NCBI GenBank assembly: GCA_903910245.1
Contig: CAIVYX010000206.1
Location: 1-10,665 of the forward strand
From: an uncultured Opitutia bacterium
GTDB lineage: Bacteria; Verrucomicrobiota; Verrucomicrobiia; Opitutales; UBA953
Direction: 5' to 3'
DNA length: 10,665 nucleotides
This document shows, piece by piece, positions 1-7,293 of the stretch (position 1 is the stretch's first letter; each line of letters begins with the position of its first letter). The notes under the pieces were generated by a model, which worked only from the letters and a program-made list of their open reading frames with translations, had not been told where the DNA came from and searched no databases. The position numbers and the translations under genes were made by a program.

Positions 1-766
1 GCACGGCGACAAGCTCCTGGCCATCGCCCGCGCCGTGCGCATCGGCGTCGAGGAAGACACCCCGCGCGGCCAGCAGATCTCCATCGTCGCCGCCCAGAAC
101 TGGGTCATCTCCTTCCACGAAAACGACGAGAAGGTCTTCGAAGCCGTCGAGAAACGCATCGCCGACAATAAAGGCAATATCCGTAAGTGGCACGCCGGTT
201 ACCTCGTCTATTCCCTGCTCGACACGCTCGTCGACCGACTGCTCTACCAGACTGAAGAAATCGAGGACGCCACGACCGAGCTCGAAGACTCAATCCTCAA
301 GGGCACCGACGATTGGGACCTCAACGAGGTCTACCGCCTTAAGCGTATCGTCGTGCGTCTCAGCCGCCTCGCCCAGCCCCTCAAGGACATGGTCAGCGTG
401 CTTGAGCACTACGAGCACCCCTTGCTGCCGACGACCTTGGACATGTACCTGCGAGACCTGTATGACCACGCGATTCGCGCGGCCGACCGCATCGAGCACG
501 CCCGCATGATCCTGCAGGACCTGCAGGAATACCACCATACCCAGCAGGAACGAAAGACCAACGAAGTCATCCGCGTGCTGACGGTGATGAGCTCGGTGTT
601 CATCCCGCTGACCTTCCTCGTAGGCCTCTGGGGCATGAACTTCCACTTCATGCCGGAAATCCATACGGCCTGGGGCGAGAAATACGGCTACTTCCTGGCG
701 CTAGGCTCCATGGCCGCGGTCACGGTCGGCATCATCCTCTGGATGAAGCGTAAGCGGTGGTTCTGA
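1..766 (+). CDS. corA: CorA-type Mg2+/divalent cation transporter, 5'-truncated
   Basis: This is the C-terminal part of a CorA-family channel, which carries Mg2+ (sometimes Co2+ or Ni2+) through the inner membrane as a homopentamer. The frame is open to the window edge, first full codon at 2-4, so the GTG at 35 is probably internal and the true start lies outside. About 254 residues are visible; full CorA proteins usually have 310-370, so part of the N-terminal cytoplasmic domain is missing. Most of the visible part is charged and helical, matching the long stalk helices that lead into the pore. The signature Gly-Met-Asn at 632-640 ends the first membrane helix (about 570-640); a short loop holding MPE follows, then a second helix (about 685-745) and a basic KRKRWF tail, the standard two-helix CorA ending. 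It converges on the minus-strand gene cluster and shares no operon with anything visible. CorA is firm; the transported ion is not determined. Confidence 0.93.
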   Translation, partial: HGDKLLAIARAVRIGVEEDTPRGQQISIVAAQNWVISFHENDEKVFEAVEKRIADNKGNIRKWHAGYLVYSLLDTLVDRLLYQTEEIEDATTELEDSILKGTDDWDLNEVYRLKRIVVRLSRLAQPLKDMVSVLEHYEHPLLPTTLDMYLRDLYDHAIRAADRIEHARMILQDLQEYHHTQQERKTNEVIRVLTVMSSVFIPLTFLVGLWGMNFHFMPEIHTAWGEKYGYFLALGSMAAVTVGIILWMKRKRWF

Positions 767-782
767 GGGCGCGAAGCGCCTT
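766..782 (+). terminator. Small GC hairpin directly after corA
   Basis: GGCGC (768-772), a GAA loop and GCGCC (776-780) form a 5-bp GC stem immediately after the corA stop codon. It can be extended by a G-U pair and an A-U pair to 766-782. Only two T residues follow on the plus strand, so an intrinsic terminator is weakly supported. Its position at the 3' end of corA is the main argument. On the minus strand the same stem has a UUC loop. Confidence 0.4.
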
Positions 783-791
783 AATAGAGGG

Positions 792-863
792 CTGAGTCGA
801 GTTCAGCGTCGATGACTGAGTCGATGGCAGAATCAATCAAGGCATAGAGGCCGGAATCGATGA
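792..863 (-). repeat. Left array of degenerate 12-bp repeats (inverted relative to right array)
   Basis: Six consecutive 12-bp units begin at 792, 804, 816, 828, 840 and 852. They are degenerate around the plus-strand consensus CNGARTCGATGA; the best units are 804-827 and 852-863, and unit 840-851 is very diverged. The consensus is the reverse complement of the unit in the array at 908-991, so the two arrays face opposite ways. The stretch 809-831 pairs with 964-986 at 22 of 23 positions, and 854-863 is the exact complement of 980-989. The array lies in the non-coding gap between convergent genes. The greater divergence of the left arm suggests it is older or less maintained than the right arm; that is inference. 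Confidence 0.7.
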
Positions 864-906
864 AGCGACAACCGGCTGATCTCAATCGCTGGCCATCGTC
901 AAATCT

Positions 907-991
907 GTCATCGATCTAGTCATCGACTCTGCCATCGACTCTGCCATCGACTCTGCCATCGACTCTGCCATCGACTCCGTCATCGATTCTT
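907..991 (+). repeat. Right array of seven 12-bp tandem repeats
   Basis: Seven consecutive 12-bp units start at 907, 919, 931, 943, 955, 967 and 979. The unit is G(T/C)CATCGACTCT; three central units (931-966) are identical and the outer ones differ at one to three positions. A related 15-bp unit precedes them at 892-906. There are no spacers, so this is a microsatellite-like tandem array rather than a CRISPR. Together with the inverted array at 792-863 it could form a long imperfect hairpin or cruciform with about 40 nt between the arms. Near-identical central units are typical of recent slippage, so copy number may vary between strains. Confidence 0.85.
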
Positions 992-1014
992 AACGCCGCC
1001 CTTAGGCGGCGTTA
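991..1014 (-). terminator. Perfect 10-bp stem-loop at the 3' end of priA
   Basis: TAACGCCGCC (991-1000), a 4-nt loop and GGCGGCGTTA (1005-1014) form a perfect 10-bp inverted repeat. The priA stop codon (TAA, minus strand, 1012-1014) is inside the stem. The site is where a terminator of the leftward operon is expected and it could act in both directions between convergent genes. No T-tract follows on either strand, so it is not a classical intrinsic terminator; it may instead block 3' exonucleases or act with Rho. Confidence 0.55.
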
Positions 1015-3270
1015 CGCACAATCCTGGGCGTCGACGTCGATGACGTCGATGACCTCATCGTCCCCGAGAATCTTCGTGCGCAGCGGCAAGATGGCCGCGA
1101 GAAGCGACTTCACACCGGTGACGAGATACCAGATATGCACGCGATGCTGGTCCTGGACCTTCTCAAACGGACACGGGGCCGGGCCGCGGATTTCACAGAG
1201 GCCGGGATGCAGTCGCTCGAGTTCCTTGACCCACGCGTCGGCGACGAAGTTCACCTTCTCGGCATTACGGCCGCGGAAGACGTGGCGGACAAGATGGCGG
1301 TCTGGCGGGTAACCGAATTCGGCACGCTTCGCGAGCTCGGCGGCCGCGAAGCCGTGGAAGTCGAGCCGCTTGGCGAATTGGATGGGATCCGAGGCCGGCT
1401 GAAAACTTTGCACAACGACCACGCCCTCGAGGTCACCACGGCCGGCGCGACCGGCGACCTGGGTGAGTAGCTGGAAGGTGCGTTCAGCGGCACGGAAATC
1501 CGGTAGCTGCAACGAAAGGTCAGCGTCGATGATACCCACCAGCGTCACCCGCGGGAAGTCGAGGCCCTTGGCGATCATCTGCGTGCCGAGGAGCATGTCA
1601 TATTTGCCCGCGCGGAAGTCCGAGAGGACTTTGCGGAAAAGGTCCTTCTTCCCCATCGTGTCGGCGTCGATACGGGCCACGCGGGCGCGGGGGAAGAGCT
1701 GGGCGATAGTCTCCTCGACCTTCTGCGTGCCGTAGCCCTTCCAGCGGACCTTCGGGGAGCGACAGCTCGGACAGAGCACCGGGGCGCGTTCCTGGTGGTT
1801 ACACAGATGGCACCGGGCGGTGTCGTCGGTGCGGTGGAGCGTTAGCGAGACGCTGCAACGCTTGCATTGGACGGCCTCGCCGCAATCCGGGCAGACCAGC
1901 GAGCGCGAATGACCGCGCCGGTTCAGGAAAAGGATGGTCTGCTCGCGACGTTCGAGCCGGGCGCGGATACCATCGGTCAGTTCGCGCGACAGAATGTGCT
2001 GACCCTTCGAGTGCAAGACCTCGCGACGCATGTCCACAATCCGGAAGGCCGGCATCGGGCGGTCGTCAACGCGCTTGGTCATCACGTCCAAGGCATAACG
2101 GCCCGCCGTCGCGTTCTTCCACGTCTCCAAGGAAGGCGTGGCGGAACCTAGCACGCAGGCCGCCCCGAGGACGGAGGCACGCATCACCGCGACGTCGCGG
2201 CCATGGTACATCGGCGTCTCACCCTGCTTGAAGGAAGGCTCGTGCTCTTCGTCGACCACGATGAGGCGGAGGTTCGGGAGCGGAGCGAAGACGGCGGAAC
2301 GGGCACCGACCACCACCCTCGCCTGCCCGAGCGACATCGCCATCCACGCGTCGAAACGCTCGCCAGCGGAAAGGTGGCTATGCCAGACGACTACCTTGGC
2401 GCCGAGGTCGGCGAGGCGGGAACGGAGACGACCGACCGTCTGAGGTGTCAGCGCGACTTCGGGGACCAGGAAGATCGCCGAGCCGCCTTCGGCCACGACC
2501 TTGCGGATGAGCGCCACATAAACCTCGGTCTTGCCTGAGCCCGTGACGCCGTGGAGCAGGTGAGCCCGGAAGGCCTTCGAATCAAGCGTCTGCGTGACCG
2601 AGGTCACCGCGGCAACCTGCTCAGGATTCAGCGTGTGGCCGGCCGAGGCGATGGTCTCCCCTTCGGCATAAGGGTCGTTGTAGGCCACGCGCCAAAGCAC
2701 GCTGGCGTCTTCCTTAATCGTACCGGCCTTGATGAGCGCATCCACGGCCTGCTGGGCGACGCCGAGTCCATCGACCATCTTGGCGCGATCGGCGGGCTCT
2801 TTCTGACCAGCGAGGTAATCGATGACCTGCGCCTGGCGCGGGGCCTTCTTGCGGAGCTTGGCGAGGGCTTCGGCTTCGGGCGGGGCGATCAGCGTGAGCA
2901 GGCGGCGCAGCACCGGGCGGACGCCTTTGCGGATGGCGGCAGGCAGGACGGTCTCGAGCACCGAGTTTAAACCGCAGCCGTAGTAGCCCGCCATCCATTC
3001 AGCCAGTTTGCAACAGTCCGGCGTCATCACCGGCTGCTCATGCTCGAGTGAGATCACACTGCGAAGTTTCGCAGAAGGCGGCGGTTCAGCCGGATATTTC
3101 CAGACCACACCAATACTCGTCCGTCCACCGAGCGGCACGCGAACCAGCTGCCCGACCTGCAGGATATCCTTTAGGCCCGCCGGCACCGAGTACGAGTAAG
3201 CCCGGGCCCCGCCGTCAAACGGGACCACCTCGGCAACGCCGGGTTCAATTTCTCCGAAGAGATCGGGCAC
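1012..3270 (-). CDS. priA: Primosomal protein N' (replication restart helicase PriA)
   Basis: PriA is a 3'-to-5' superfamily 2 DNA helicase that recognises stalled or collapsed replication forks and reloads the replicative helicase. The 752-residue product has the family's usual length and order: an N-terminal DNA-binding domain (about 10-110), Walker A GVTGSGKT at 241-248, the DEEH box at 340-343, GSATPS at 375-380, and QVAGRAGRG at 604-612. Inserted in the second helicase lobe are eight zinc-binding cysteines in four CxxC pairs (460/463, 469/472, 487/490, 500/503), all intact, so a working enzyme is expected. The start is a GTG at 3270; upstream the frame stays open to a stop at 3331-3333 with no ATG, GTG or TTG, so GTG is the best choice. 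No Shine-Dalgarno motif precedes it. It lies 66 nt after the membrane-protein gene and is probably the last gene of the leftward operon, although a promoter of its own cannot be excluded. Confidence 0.96.
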   Translation of the reverse strand: MPDLFGEIEPGVAEVVPFDGGARAYSYSVPAGLKDILQVGQLVRVPLGGRTSIGVVWKYPAEPPPSAKLRSVISLEHEQPVMTPDCCKLAEWMAGYYGCGLNSVLETVLPAAIRKGVRPVLRRLLTLIAPPEAEALAKLRKKAPRQAQVIDYLAGQKEPADRAKMVDGLGVAQQAVDALIKAGTIKEDASVLWRVAYNDPYAEGETIASAGHTLNPEQVAAVTSVTQTLDSKAFRAHLLHGVTGSGKTEVYVALIRKVVAEGGSAIFLVPEVALTPQTVGRLRSRLADLGAKVVVWHSHLSAGERFDAWMAMSLGQARVVVGARSAVFAPLPNLRLIVVDEEHEPSFKQGETPMYHGRDVAVMRASVLGAACVLGSATPSLETWKNATAGRYALDVMTKRVDDRPMPAFRIVDMRREVLHSKGQHILSRELTDGIRARLERREQTILFLNRRGHSRSLVCPDCGEAVQCKRCSVSLTLHRTDDTARCHLCNHQERAPVLCPSCRSPKVRWKGYGTQKVEETIAQLFPRARVARIDADTMGKKDLFRKVLSDFRAGKYDMLLGTQMIAKGLDFPRVTLVGIIDADLSLQLPDFRAAERTFQLLTQVAGRAGRGDLEGVVVVQSFQPASDPIQFAKRLDFHGFAAAELAKRAEFGYPPDRHLVRHVFRGRNAEKVNFVADAWVKELERLHPGLCEIRGPAPCPFEKVQDQHRVHIWYLVTGVKSLLAAILPLRTKILGDDEVIDVIDVDAQDCA

Positions 3271-3336
3271 GGGGGGAGGTTCGCCGAAGCAAAGCAGGGA
3301 TTCAAGCGAGGGTTGCCGACACCGCCTGATTTACGC
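3271..3336 (-). other. 66-nt gap between the membrane-protein gene and priA
   Basis: This is the only sizeable gap inside the minus-strand cluster. No convincing -35/-10 pair, hairpin or Shine-Dalgarno motif was seen. Directly before the priA GTG the minus strand has a pyrimidine run, ACCTCCCCCC. It contains ACCTCC, the sequence of the 16S rRNA anti-Shine-Dalgarno core, where the complementary motif would be expected. Confidence 0.5.
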
Positions 3337-4038
3337 TCAGGCGTGGATATCGGTCGTCGGGACGCCGGAATGGGCCGCAATGCGGGCGCACATCAGGGCC
3401 CAGAAACAGCCGATGCAGTTGGCCACGACCAGCTGAAGGTCGGTGGGCATACTGTAGAAGATGAGCGTACCTGGGAACCAAACGAAGTAGTTCGTGAGCA
3501 GATTCGGGAGGACGAGGCGGCGATACCAACCCGGGCCCATCGCCGCTCGCAGGCGGGCGGTATCCCAGCCGCAATCCTTCCAGAGATGGGAGATGGCGTT
3601 GAACGGCGCACCAATGAAGATCGTGAAGCCCGCCATATCGACCAAGACCTTGAGTAATACGGTACGGAGGTTGACCTCATCGCCAAACCACGCGGCCTGG
3701 AGCGAGTAGAAGTAACTTACCAGCATCCCCATCAAAGCCCACCAGATCATGCTATGAAGGAGGTCGCGGAAGGGATGCGCCGGACGTAACCCAGGGAAGA
3801 CCATACGGAAACACCAAGGAATCAGGCCGGAAGTGATGGCCGTGCAGATCGCGGCAAAGGCCATCGGATCGGCGGCGTTGATGGCACCGATACGATTGAG
3901 AGCCGTGGCGACTTCTGGGATATTGTAATAGGCGACGACCAAGCCGGCTGCGGCGGACATGATGACCACCAGCGGGAGGGCGATGTCGCGGAGGGCCTTG
4001 ATGCCGGCGGTCAGCGGCGAAGCGGAAGATTCGCTCAT
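3337..4038 (-). CDS. Multi-pass membrane protein, likely Mpv17/PMP22 family
   Basis: The 233-residue product is hydrophobic, with likely membrane helices at about 18-38, 60-82, 96-117, 128-150 and 184-222. Its C-terminal half follows the Mpv17/PMP22 pattern as I know it. K130-x3-D134 resembles the KxxxDQ of the family, although the Gln is replaced by Met. A helix pair then has W187-F-P189, F194-Y195, M197-P198, L201 and W213, in the order and spacing of the family's WP..Q..NF..VP..R..W signature. Mpv17 proteins are best known from mitochondrial and peroxisomal membranes, where they are thought to be channels or metabolite transporters; the substrate here is unknown. The start ATG overlaps the gatB stop by 4 nt (ATGA), so translation is probably coupled to gatB. 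I have no functional link between this protein and tRNA charging. The family call comes from pattern memory and could be wrong; membrane protein is firm. Confidence 0.6.
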   Translation of the reverse strand: MSESSASPLTAGIKALRDIALPLVVIMSAAAGLVVAYYNIPEVATALNRIGAINAADPMAFAAICTAITSGLIPWCFRMVFPGLRPAHPFRDLLHSMIWWALMGMLVSYFYSLQAAWFGDEVNLRTVLLKVLVDMAGFTIFIGAPFNAISHLWKDCGWDTARLRAAMGPGWYRRLVLPNLLTNYFVWFPGTLIFYSMPTDLQLVVANCIGCFWALMCARIAAHSGVPTTDIHA

Positions 4039-5540
4039 GCGAGGAACTTGCGGAGCAGCTGGTCGATGAGCACCGGGTTAGCCTTACCCTGCGTACGTTT
4101 CATGATCGGACCCTTGAGCGCGTTGATGGCCTTCTCGTTGCCAGCACGGTATTCGGCGATGGATTTTGCCACGGCGGGGTCGGCGATGACTTCCTGGACA
4201 ATCTTCTCGAGTTCGCCGGTGTCGCTGTTCTGGCGGAGACCCTTGGCATCGACAATCGCGGCGGCGTCCTGGCCAGACTTAAACATCTCAGTGAAGACTT
4301 CCTTGGCCTGCTGCTTGGAAATCACGCCGTCGTCGGTGAGTTTCACCAGGCCGGCGAGCTGCGCGGGCTTGATCAGACAGGACGAAAGTGAGACGGGAGC
4401 AGCGGCGGAGTCGGCAAGAGGACCCGCATTACCGGCCGAAGCGGCGAGATCGCGGAGCAGGTCGTTGGCGACGAGGTTGGCGATACCCGACGGGTTGGTC
4501 GGATGCGCGGCCACGGCGAGCTCGAACCATTCGGCGAGCGCGCGGGCGTTCACGAGCACCGAGGCGGCGGTGTACGGCAGGCCGAGCTTATCGACGTAGC
4601 GACGCTGGCGGTCGTAAAGGTTTTCCGGGACCAGCTTGCCGAGGCGGGCGACGGTCTCGCGGGAGATCTTCAGAGTCGGGATATCCGGATCCGGGAAGTA
4701 ACGGTAGTCGTGGGCGTCTTCCTTGTCGCGCAGGACGTAGCCCCGACCCAGTTCGGCATTCCAACCGCGGGTCTCCTGGGTGATCGAGCGGCCAGCTTCG
4801 AGTTCGCGGACCTGACGGGCAGTCTCGTAGATGACGGTATCGCGCACACTGGAGATGGAATTGAGGTTCTTGGTCTCGGTACGAGTACCGAGTTTCTCGA
4901 CGCCACGGCGGCGGATGGACACGTTGCAGTCACAACGCAGTTGGCCCTTTTCCATATCGCAATCGGCCACGCCGGCCTGGGTCAGCATCGCGACGAGCGA
5001 GCGCAGGAAGGCCTCGGCTTCGGCGGAGGAACGAAGGTCCGGCTCGGTGACAATCTCGAGGAGCGGCACGCCGGCGCGGTTGTAGTCGACCAGCGAACCG
5101 CTGCCCGCGTGGCTGAGCTTACCCACGTCTTCTTCGAGGTGCGCGTGATGGATGCGGATGAACTTGTGCTCGCCCATCACATTGCGCGAGGCGCCCGGGA
5201 GCTCGATTTCTACCTGCCCTCCGACGACGACCGGGAAATCCTTCTGGGTGAGCTGATAGTTTTTCGGATTATCCGGGTAGAAATAGTTCTTACGATCCCA
5301 GGAGCAGTGCTCCGGCACCGACGCTCCGACGACTAGGCCGAAGAGGATTGATTTCTCGACCGCCTCGCGATTCACCACCGGCAGCGTACCAGGAAGACCA
5401 AGGACGACCGGGTCGACCTGCTCGTTGGGTTCCTTGCCGAAGCCCCAAGGGGACGACGCGAACACCTTCGCGCGGGTGTGCAGCTGGACGTGGACCTCGA
5501 GGCCGATGACAACTTCCCAATCGGAAGGAGGGGTGCTCAT
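4035..5540 (-). CDS. gatB: Asp-tRNA(Asn)/Glu-tRNA(Gln) amidotransferase subunit B
   Basis: GatB binds the misacylated tRNA and phosphorylates the Glu or Asp attached to it, before ammonia from GatA converts it to Gln or Asn. The 501-residue product is slightly longer than usual (about 475-490). Family marks include IGLEVHVQL (12-20), the DRKNYFYPD stretch (82-90), the NYQLTQKDFP segment (94-103), the HHAHLEEDVGKLSH stretch (131-144), DYNRAGVPLLEIVTEPD (152-168), TETKNLNS (221-228) and DYRYFPDPD (278-286). The last 150 or so residues form the helical tail domain that contacts the tRNA elbow, ending with the conserved NP.LI..LL...L pattern. The frame is open for another 580 nt upstream, but that lies inside gatA and codes for an Arg/Pro/Ser-rich shadow. 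The ATG at 5540 starts eight residues before the conserved EVVIGLEVH block and overlaps the gatA stop as ATGA. No Shine-Dalgarno motif is visible, so coupling to gatA is likely. Confidence 0.97.
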   Translation of the reverse strand: MSTPPSDWEVVIGLEVHVQLHTRAKVFASSPWGFGKEPNEQVDPVVLGLPGTLPVVNREAVEKSILFGLVVGASVPEHCSWDRKNYFYPDNPKNYQLTQKDFPVVVGGQVEIELPGASRNVMGEHKFIRIHHAHLEEDVGKLSHAGSGSLVDYNRAGVPLLEIVTEPDLRSSAEAEAFLRSLVAMLTQAGVADCDMEKGQLRCDCNVSIRRRGVEKLGTRTETKNLNSISSVRDTVIYETARQVRELEAGRSITQETRGWNAELGRGYVLRDKEDAHDYRYFPDPDIPTLKISRETVARLGKLVPENLYDRQRRYVDKLGLPYTAASVLVNARALAEWFELAVAAHPTNPSGIANLVANDLLRDLAASAGNAGPLADSAAAPVSLSSCLIKPAQLAGLVKLTDDGVISKQQAKEVFTEMFKSGQDAAAIVDAKGLRQNSDTGELEKIVQEVIADPAVAKSIAEYRAGNEKAINALKGPIMKRTQGKANPVLIDQLLRKFLA

Positions 5541-6994
5541 AGGGCGGCTTGCTGGTGGGCGAAACCGTGGGCGGCCTCGAAGAGACGGCCCGCGGCGAGG
5601 AGTTTGGCTTCGGAGAGCGGCGCTCCGACGAGATGGAAGCCGACCGGCAGGTGGCCAGACTTGCCGCAGGGCACCGAGAGTGCCGGGAGGCCGGCGAGAT
5701 TGGCGGGGATCGTAAAAATGTCCTCGAGGTAGAGCTGGAGCGGGTCCGAGGCCTTCTCGCCGACCTTGAAGGCAGGCGTCGGCACGGTTGGGGTGAGCAG
5801 CACGTCGACACCAGCGAGGGCGGCGAGGTATTCGGAGCGGATCTTGGCGCGAGCACGGAGTGCGCGGACGTAATAAGCGTCGGCGTAACCAGCGCTGAGT
5901 ACGAACGTGCCGAGCAGAATGCGACGCTTCACTTCCGGTCCGAAACCCTCGGAGCGGCTGGCCGTCATCATCTCGACCGGCGTACCGGCGGAGGTGGAGC
6001 GATGGCCGTAGCGAACGCCATCGTAGCGACCGAGATTCGAGGAAGCTTCGGCGGTCGCGACGACGTAATAGGTCGGCACTGCGAGGTCGGCCGAGGGCAG
6101 TTCGACCTCGGAGATCGCACAACCCTGGGCGCGGTAGAATTCGACCGCGGCGTTGACCGCGGCGGCGACCTCAGCGGCGACGCCCTTGCCGAGGAAACCC
6201 TTCGGGATGCCGATGCGGAGTTTCTTGGCGTCGCCGGACGGCGTGAGCGCGCGGTCAGACGGACCGAAGCAGGTCATGTCACGCGCGTCGGCCGAGGCCA
6301 GCGCGTTGAGGAGCAATTCGCAGTCTTCGATGCTGCGGGCCATCGGACCAATCTGATCGAGCGACGAAGCGAAGGCCACGAGCCCGAAGCGAGAGATCAG
6401 GCCGTAGGTCGGCTTGAGGCCGACCACGCCGCAATGCGAGGCGGGCTGGCGGATCGAGCCACCAGTATCGGAACCGAGCGAGAGCGGCACTAGGCCGGCC
6501 GCGAGGGCCGCGGCGCTGCCACCGGAAGAACCGCCCGGGATGCGGGCGAGGTCCCAAGGATTGAAGGTCTTGCGGAGCGCCGAGTTCTCCGTGGAAGAAC
6601 CCATCGCGAACTCGTCCATATTCAGACGACCGTAGAGGATTGCGCCGACGGCGCAGAGACGTTCGGCGACATGCGAGTCGTAAGGCGAGACCAGCGATGC
6701 GAGCATCTTACTCGAGCACGTGAGCGGCTGACCTTTCACCGCGATGTTGTCCTTGATCGCGACCGGGATGCCTTCGAGCGGGCCCCTGCCCTGCCCGGCC
6801 TTACGGCGGGCGTCGGAGGCGTCGGCCTGCGCGAGCACGTCGGCTTGGTCGAGGTGCGTGAAAGCACCGACCGTTTCGTTCAACGCCTTGTAGCGAGTAA
6901 TGAGGGCTTCGCAAAGAGCGCGGGACGTGAGCGTGCCAGCCGCGAGGCGGCGGCCAAGCTCGGCGGCGGAAAGCGTATGGAGCGCGTCGGCCAT
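5537..6994 (-). CDS. gatA: Asp-tRNA(Asn)/Glu-tRNA(Gln) amidotransferase subunit A
   Basis: GatA is the glutaminase subunit: it releases ammonia from glutamine and passes it through a channel to GatB. The 485-residue product has the full amidase-signature fold and normal length. The catalytic triad Ser-cisSer-Lys is intact: K81 in PVAIKDNI, S156 in GGSSGGSAAA and S180 in SDTGGSIRQP, with the same 75- and 24-residue spacing as in the well-studied Staphylococcus enzyme. Other family blocks are MDEFAMGSSTENSA (126-139) and GLKPTYGLISRFGLVAFASS (192-211). The C-terminal part has the AGLPALSVPCG and LPVGFHLVG motifs. The ATG at 6994 lies 3 nt after the gatC stop, in the sequence TAAGCCATG, and its last codons overlap the gatB start by 4 nt. 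No Shine-Dalgarno motif is visible. Confidence 0.98.
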   Translation of the reverse strand: MADALHTLSAAELGRRLAAGTLTSRALCEALITRYKALNETVGAFTHLDQADVLAQADASDARRKAGQGRGPLEGIPVAIKDNIAVKGQPLTCSSKMLASLVSPYDSHVAERLCAVGAILYGRLNMDEFAMGSSTENSALRKTFNPWDLARIPGGSSGGSAAALAAGLVPLSLGSDTGGSIRQPASHCGVVGLKPTYGLISRFGLVAFASSLDQIGPMARSIEDCELLLNALASADARDMTCFGPSDRALTPSGDAKKLRIGIPKGFLGKGVAAEVAAAVNAAVEFYRAQGCAISEVELPSADLAVPTYYVVATAEASSNLGRYDGVRYGHRSTSAGTPVEMMTASRSEGFGPEVKRRILLGTFVLSAGYADAYYVRALRARAKIRSEYLAALAGVDVLLTPTVPTPAFKVGEKASDPLQLYLEDIFTIPANLAGLPALSVPCGKSGHLPVGFHLVGAPLSEAKLLAAGRLFEAAHGFAHQQAAL

Positions 6995-6997
6995 GGC

Positions 6998-7288
6998 TTA
7001 CGATTCGTCGTCCACGACGCGCGGGACGGAGATCTGCCCATCGCGCGAGGCGGGGGCAATGCGGGTGACGGCTTCGGCCCCGAGGACCGGGCCCGGCTCG
7101 TCGGAGCGCAGCGCGGCTTCGTTAACAACACGTGCGTCGTCAATCGTCGCGGGCAGGTCGGCGTCCGCCAGCGCTTGGAAGTGTCCCAGGATCTGGTTGA
7201 GCTGGGACGAGTAGAGAACCTTCTCCTCGGCCGTGAGGCTGAGGCGGGCGAGCTTCGCTAGGTGATCGATGTCGAATCCTTCGGCCAT
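6998..7288 (-). CDS. gatC: Asp-tRNA(Asn)/Glu-tRNA(Gln) amidotransferase subunit C
   Basis: GatC is the small belt-like subunit that wraps GatA and GatB and stabilises the complex. The 96-residue product has the usual length. It opens with the family's helical N-terminus, in which I see DIDHLAKLARLSLTAEE (residues 6-22) followed by the QLNQILGHFQAL segment (29-40). The C-terminal part is extended, with R68-containing and acidic stretches near AALRSDEPG, which corresponds to the family's .LR.D.... block. Subunit order C-A-B is a common operon order. The ATG at 7288 lies 5 nt after the pheT stop codon, with no Shine-Dalgarno motif before it. The presence of GatCAB implies indirect formation of Gln-tRNA and/or Asn-tRNA in this organism; which one cannot be told from here. 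Confidence 0.95.
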   Translation of the reverse strand: MAEGFDIDHLAKLARLSLTAEEKVLYSSQLNQILGHFQALADADLPATIDDARVVNEAALRSDEPGPVLGAEAVTRIAPASRDGQISVPRVVDDES

Positions 7289-7293
7289 GGAAA

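Larger units (their letters stand above)
767..1011. other. Convergent intergenic region between corA and priA
   Basis: This 245-nt gap separates the 3' ends of corA and priA. It holds, from left to right, a small hairpin, a degenerate 12-bp repeat array, a roughly 40-nt centre without clear structure (864-906), the opposite-facing 12-bp array, and the perfect stem-loop at the priA stop. Short open frames exist inside the arrays, as expected for a 12-bp period, but none has a convincing start and ribosome binding site. Confidence 0.7.

Noticed and set aside
35..37. GTG at 35 as the true start of corA
   Set aside because: The frame is open to the window edge and the upstream codons read as normal protein (HGDKLLAIARA); a start here would leave too short an N-terminal domain for CorA.
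882..983. 33-residue minus-strand open frame starting at ATG 983, made of MAES repeats
   Set aside because: It is produced by the 12-bp repeat, which stays open in several frames, has no clear ribosome binding site, and ends as soon as the repeat ends. I keep the repeat as a feature but not this reading.
892..990. CRISPR array
   Set aside because: The repeats are 12 bp, directly adjacent and without spacers; no cas gene is nearby.
4503..5336. 277-residue open frame on the plus strand opposite gatB
   Set aside because: In-register antisense of gatB; low-complexity composition and no family resemblance.
5541..6122. N-terminal extension of gatB giving a 695-residue protein
   Set aside because: The extra residues are an Arg/Pro/Ser-rich out-of-frame reading of gatA. 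The ATG at 5540 fits the known GatB N-terminus and overlaps the gatA stop as ATGA.
5549..6493. 314-residue open frame on the plus strand opposite gatA
   Set aside because: Same in-register antisense artefact; gatA has all catalytic residues and normal length, and the antisense product has no recognisable features.
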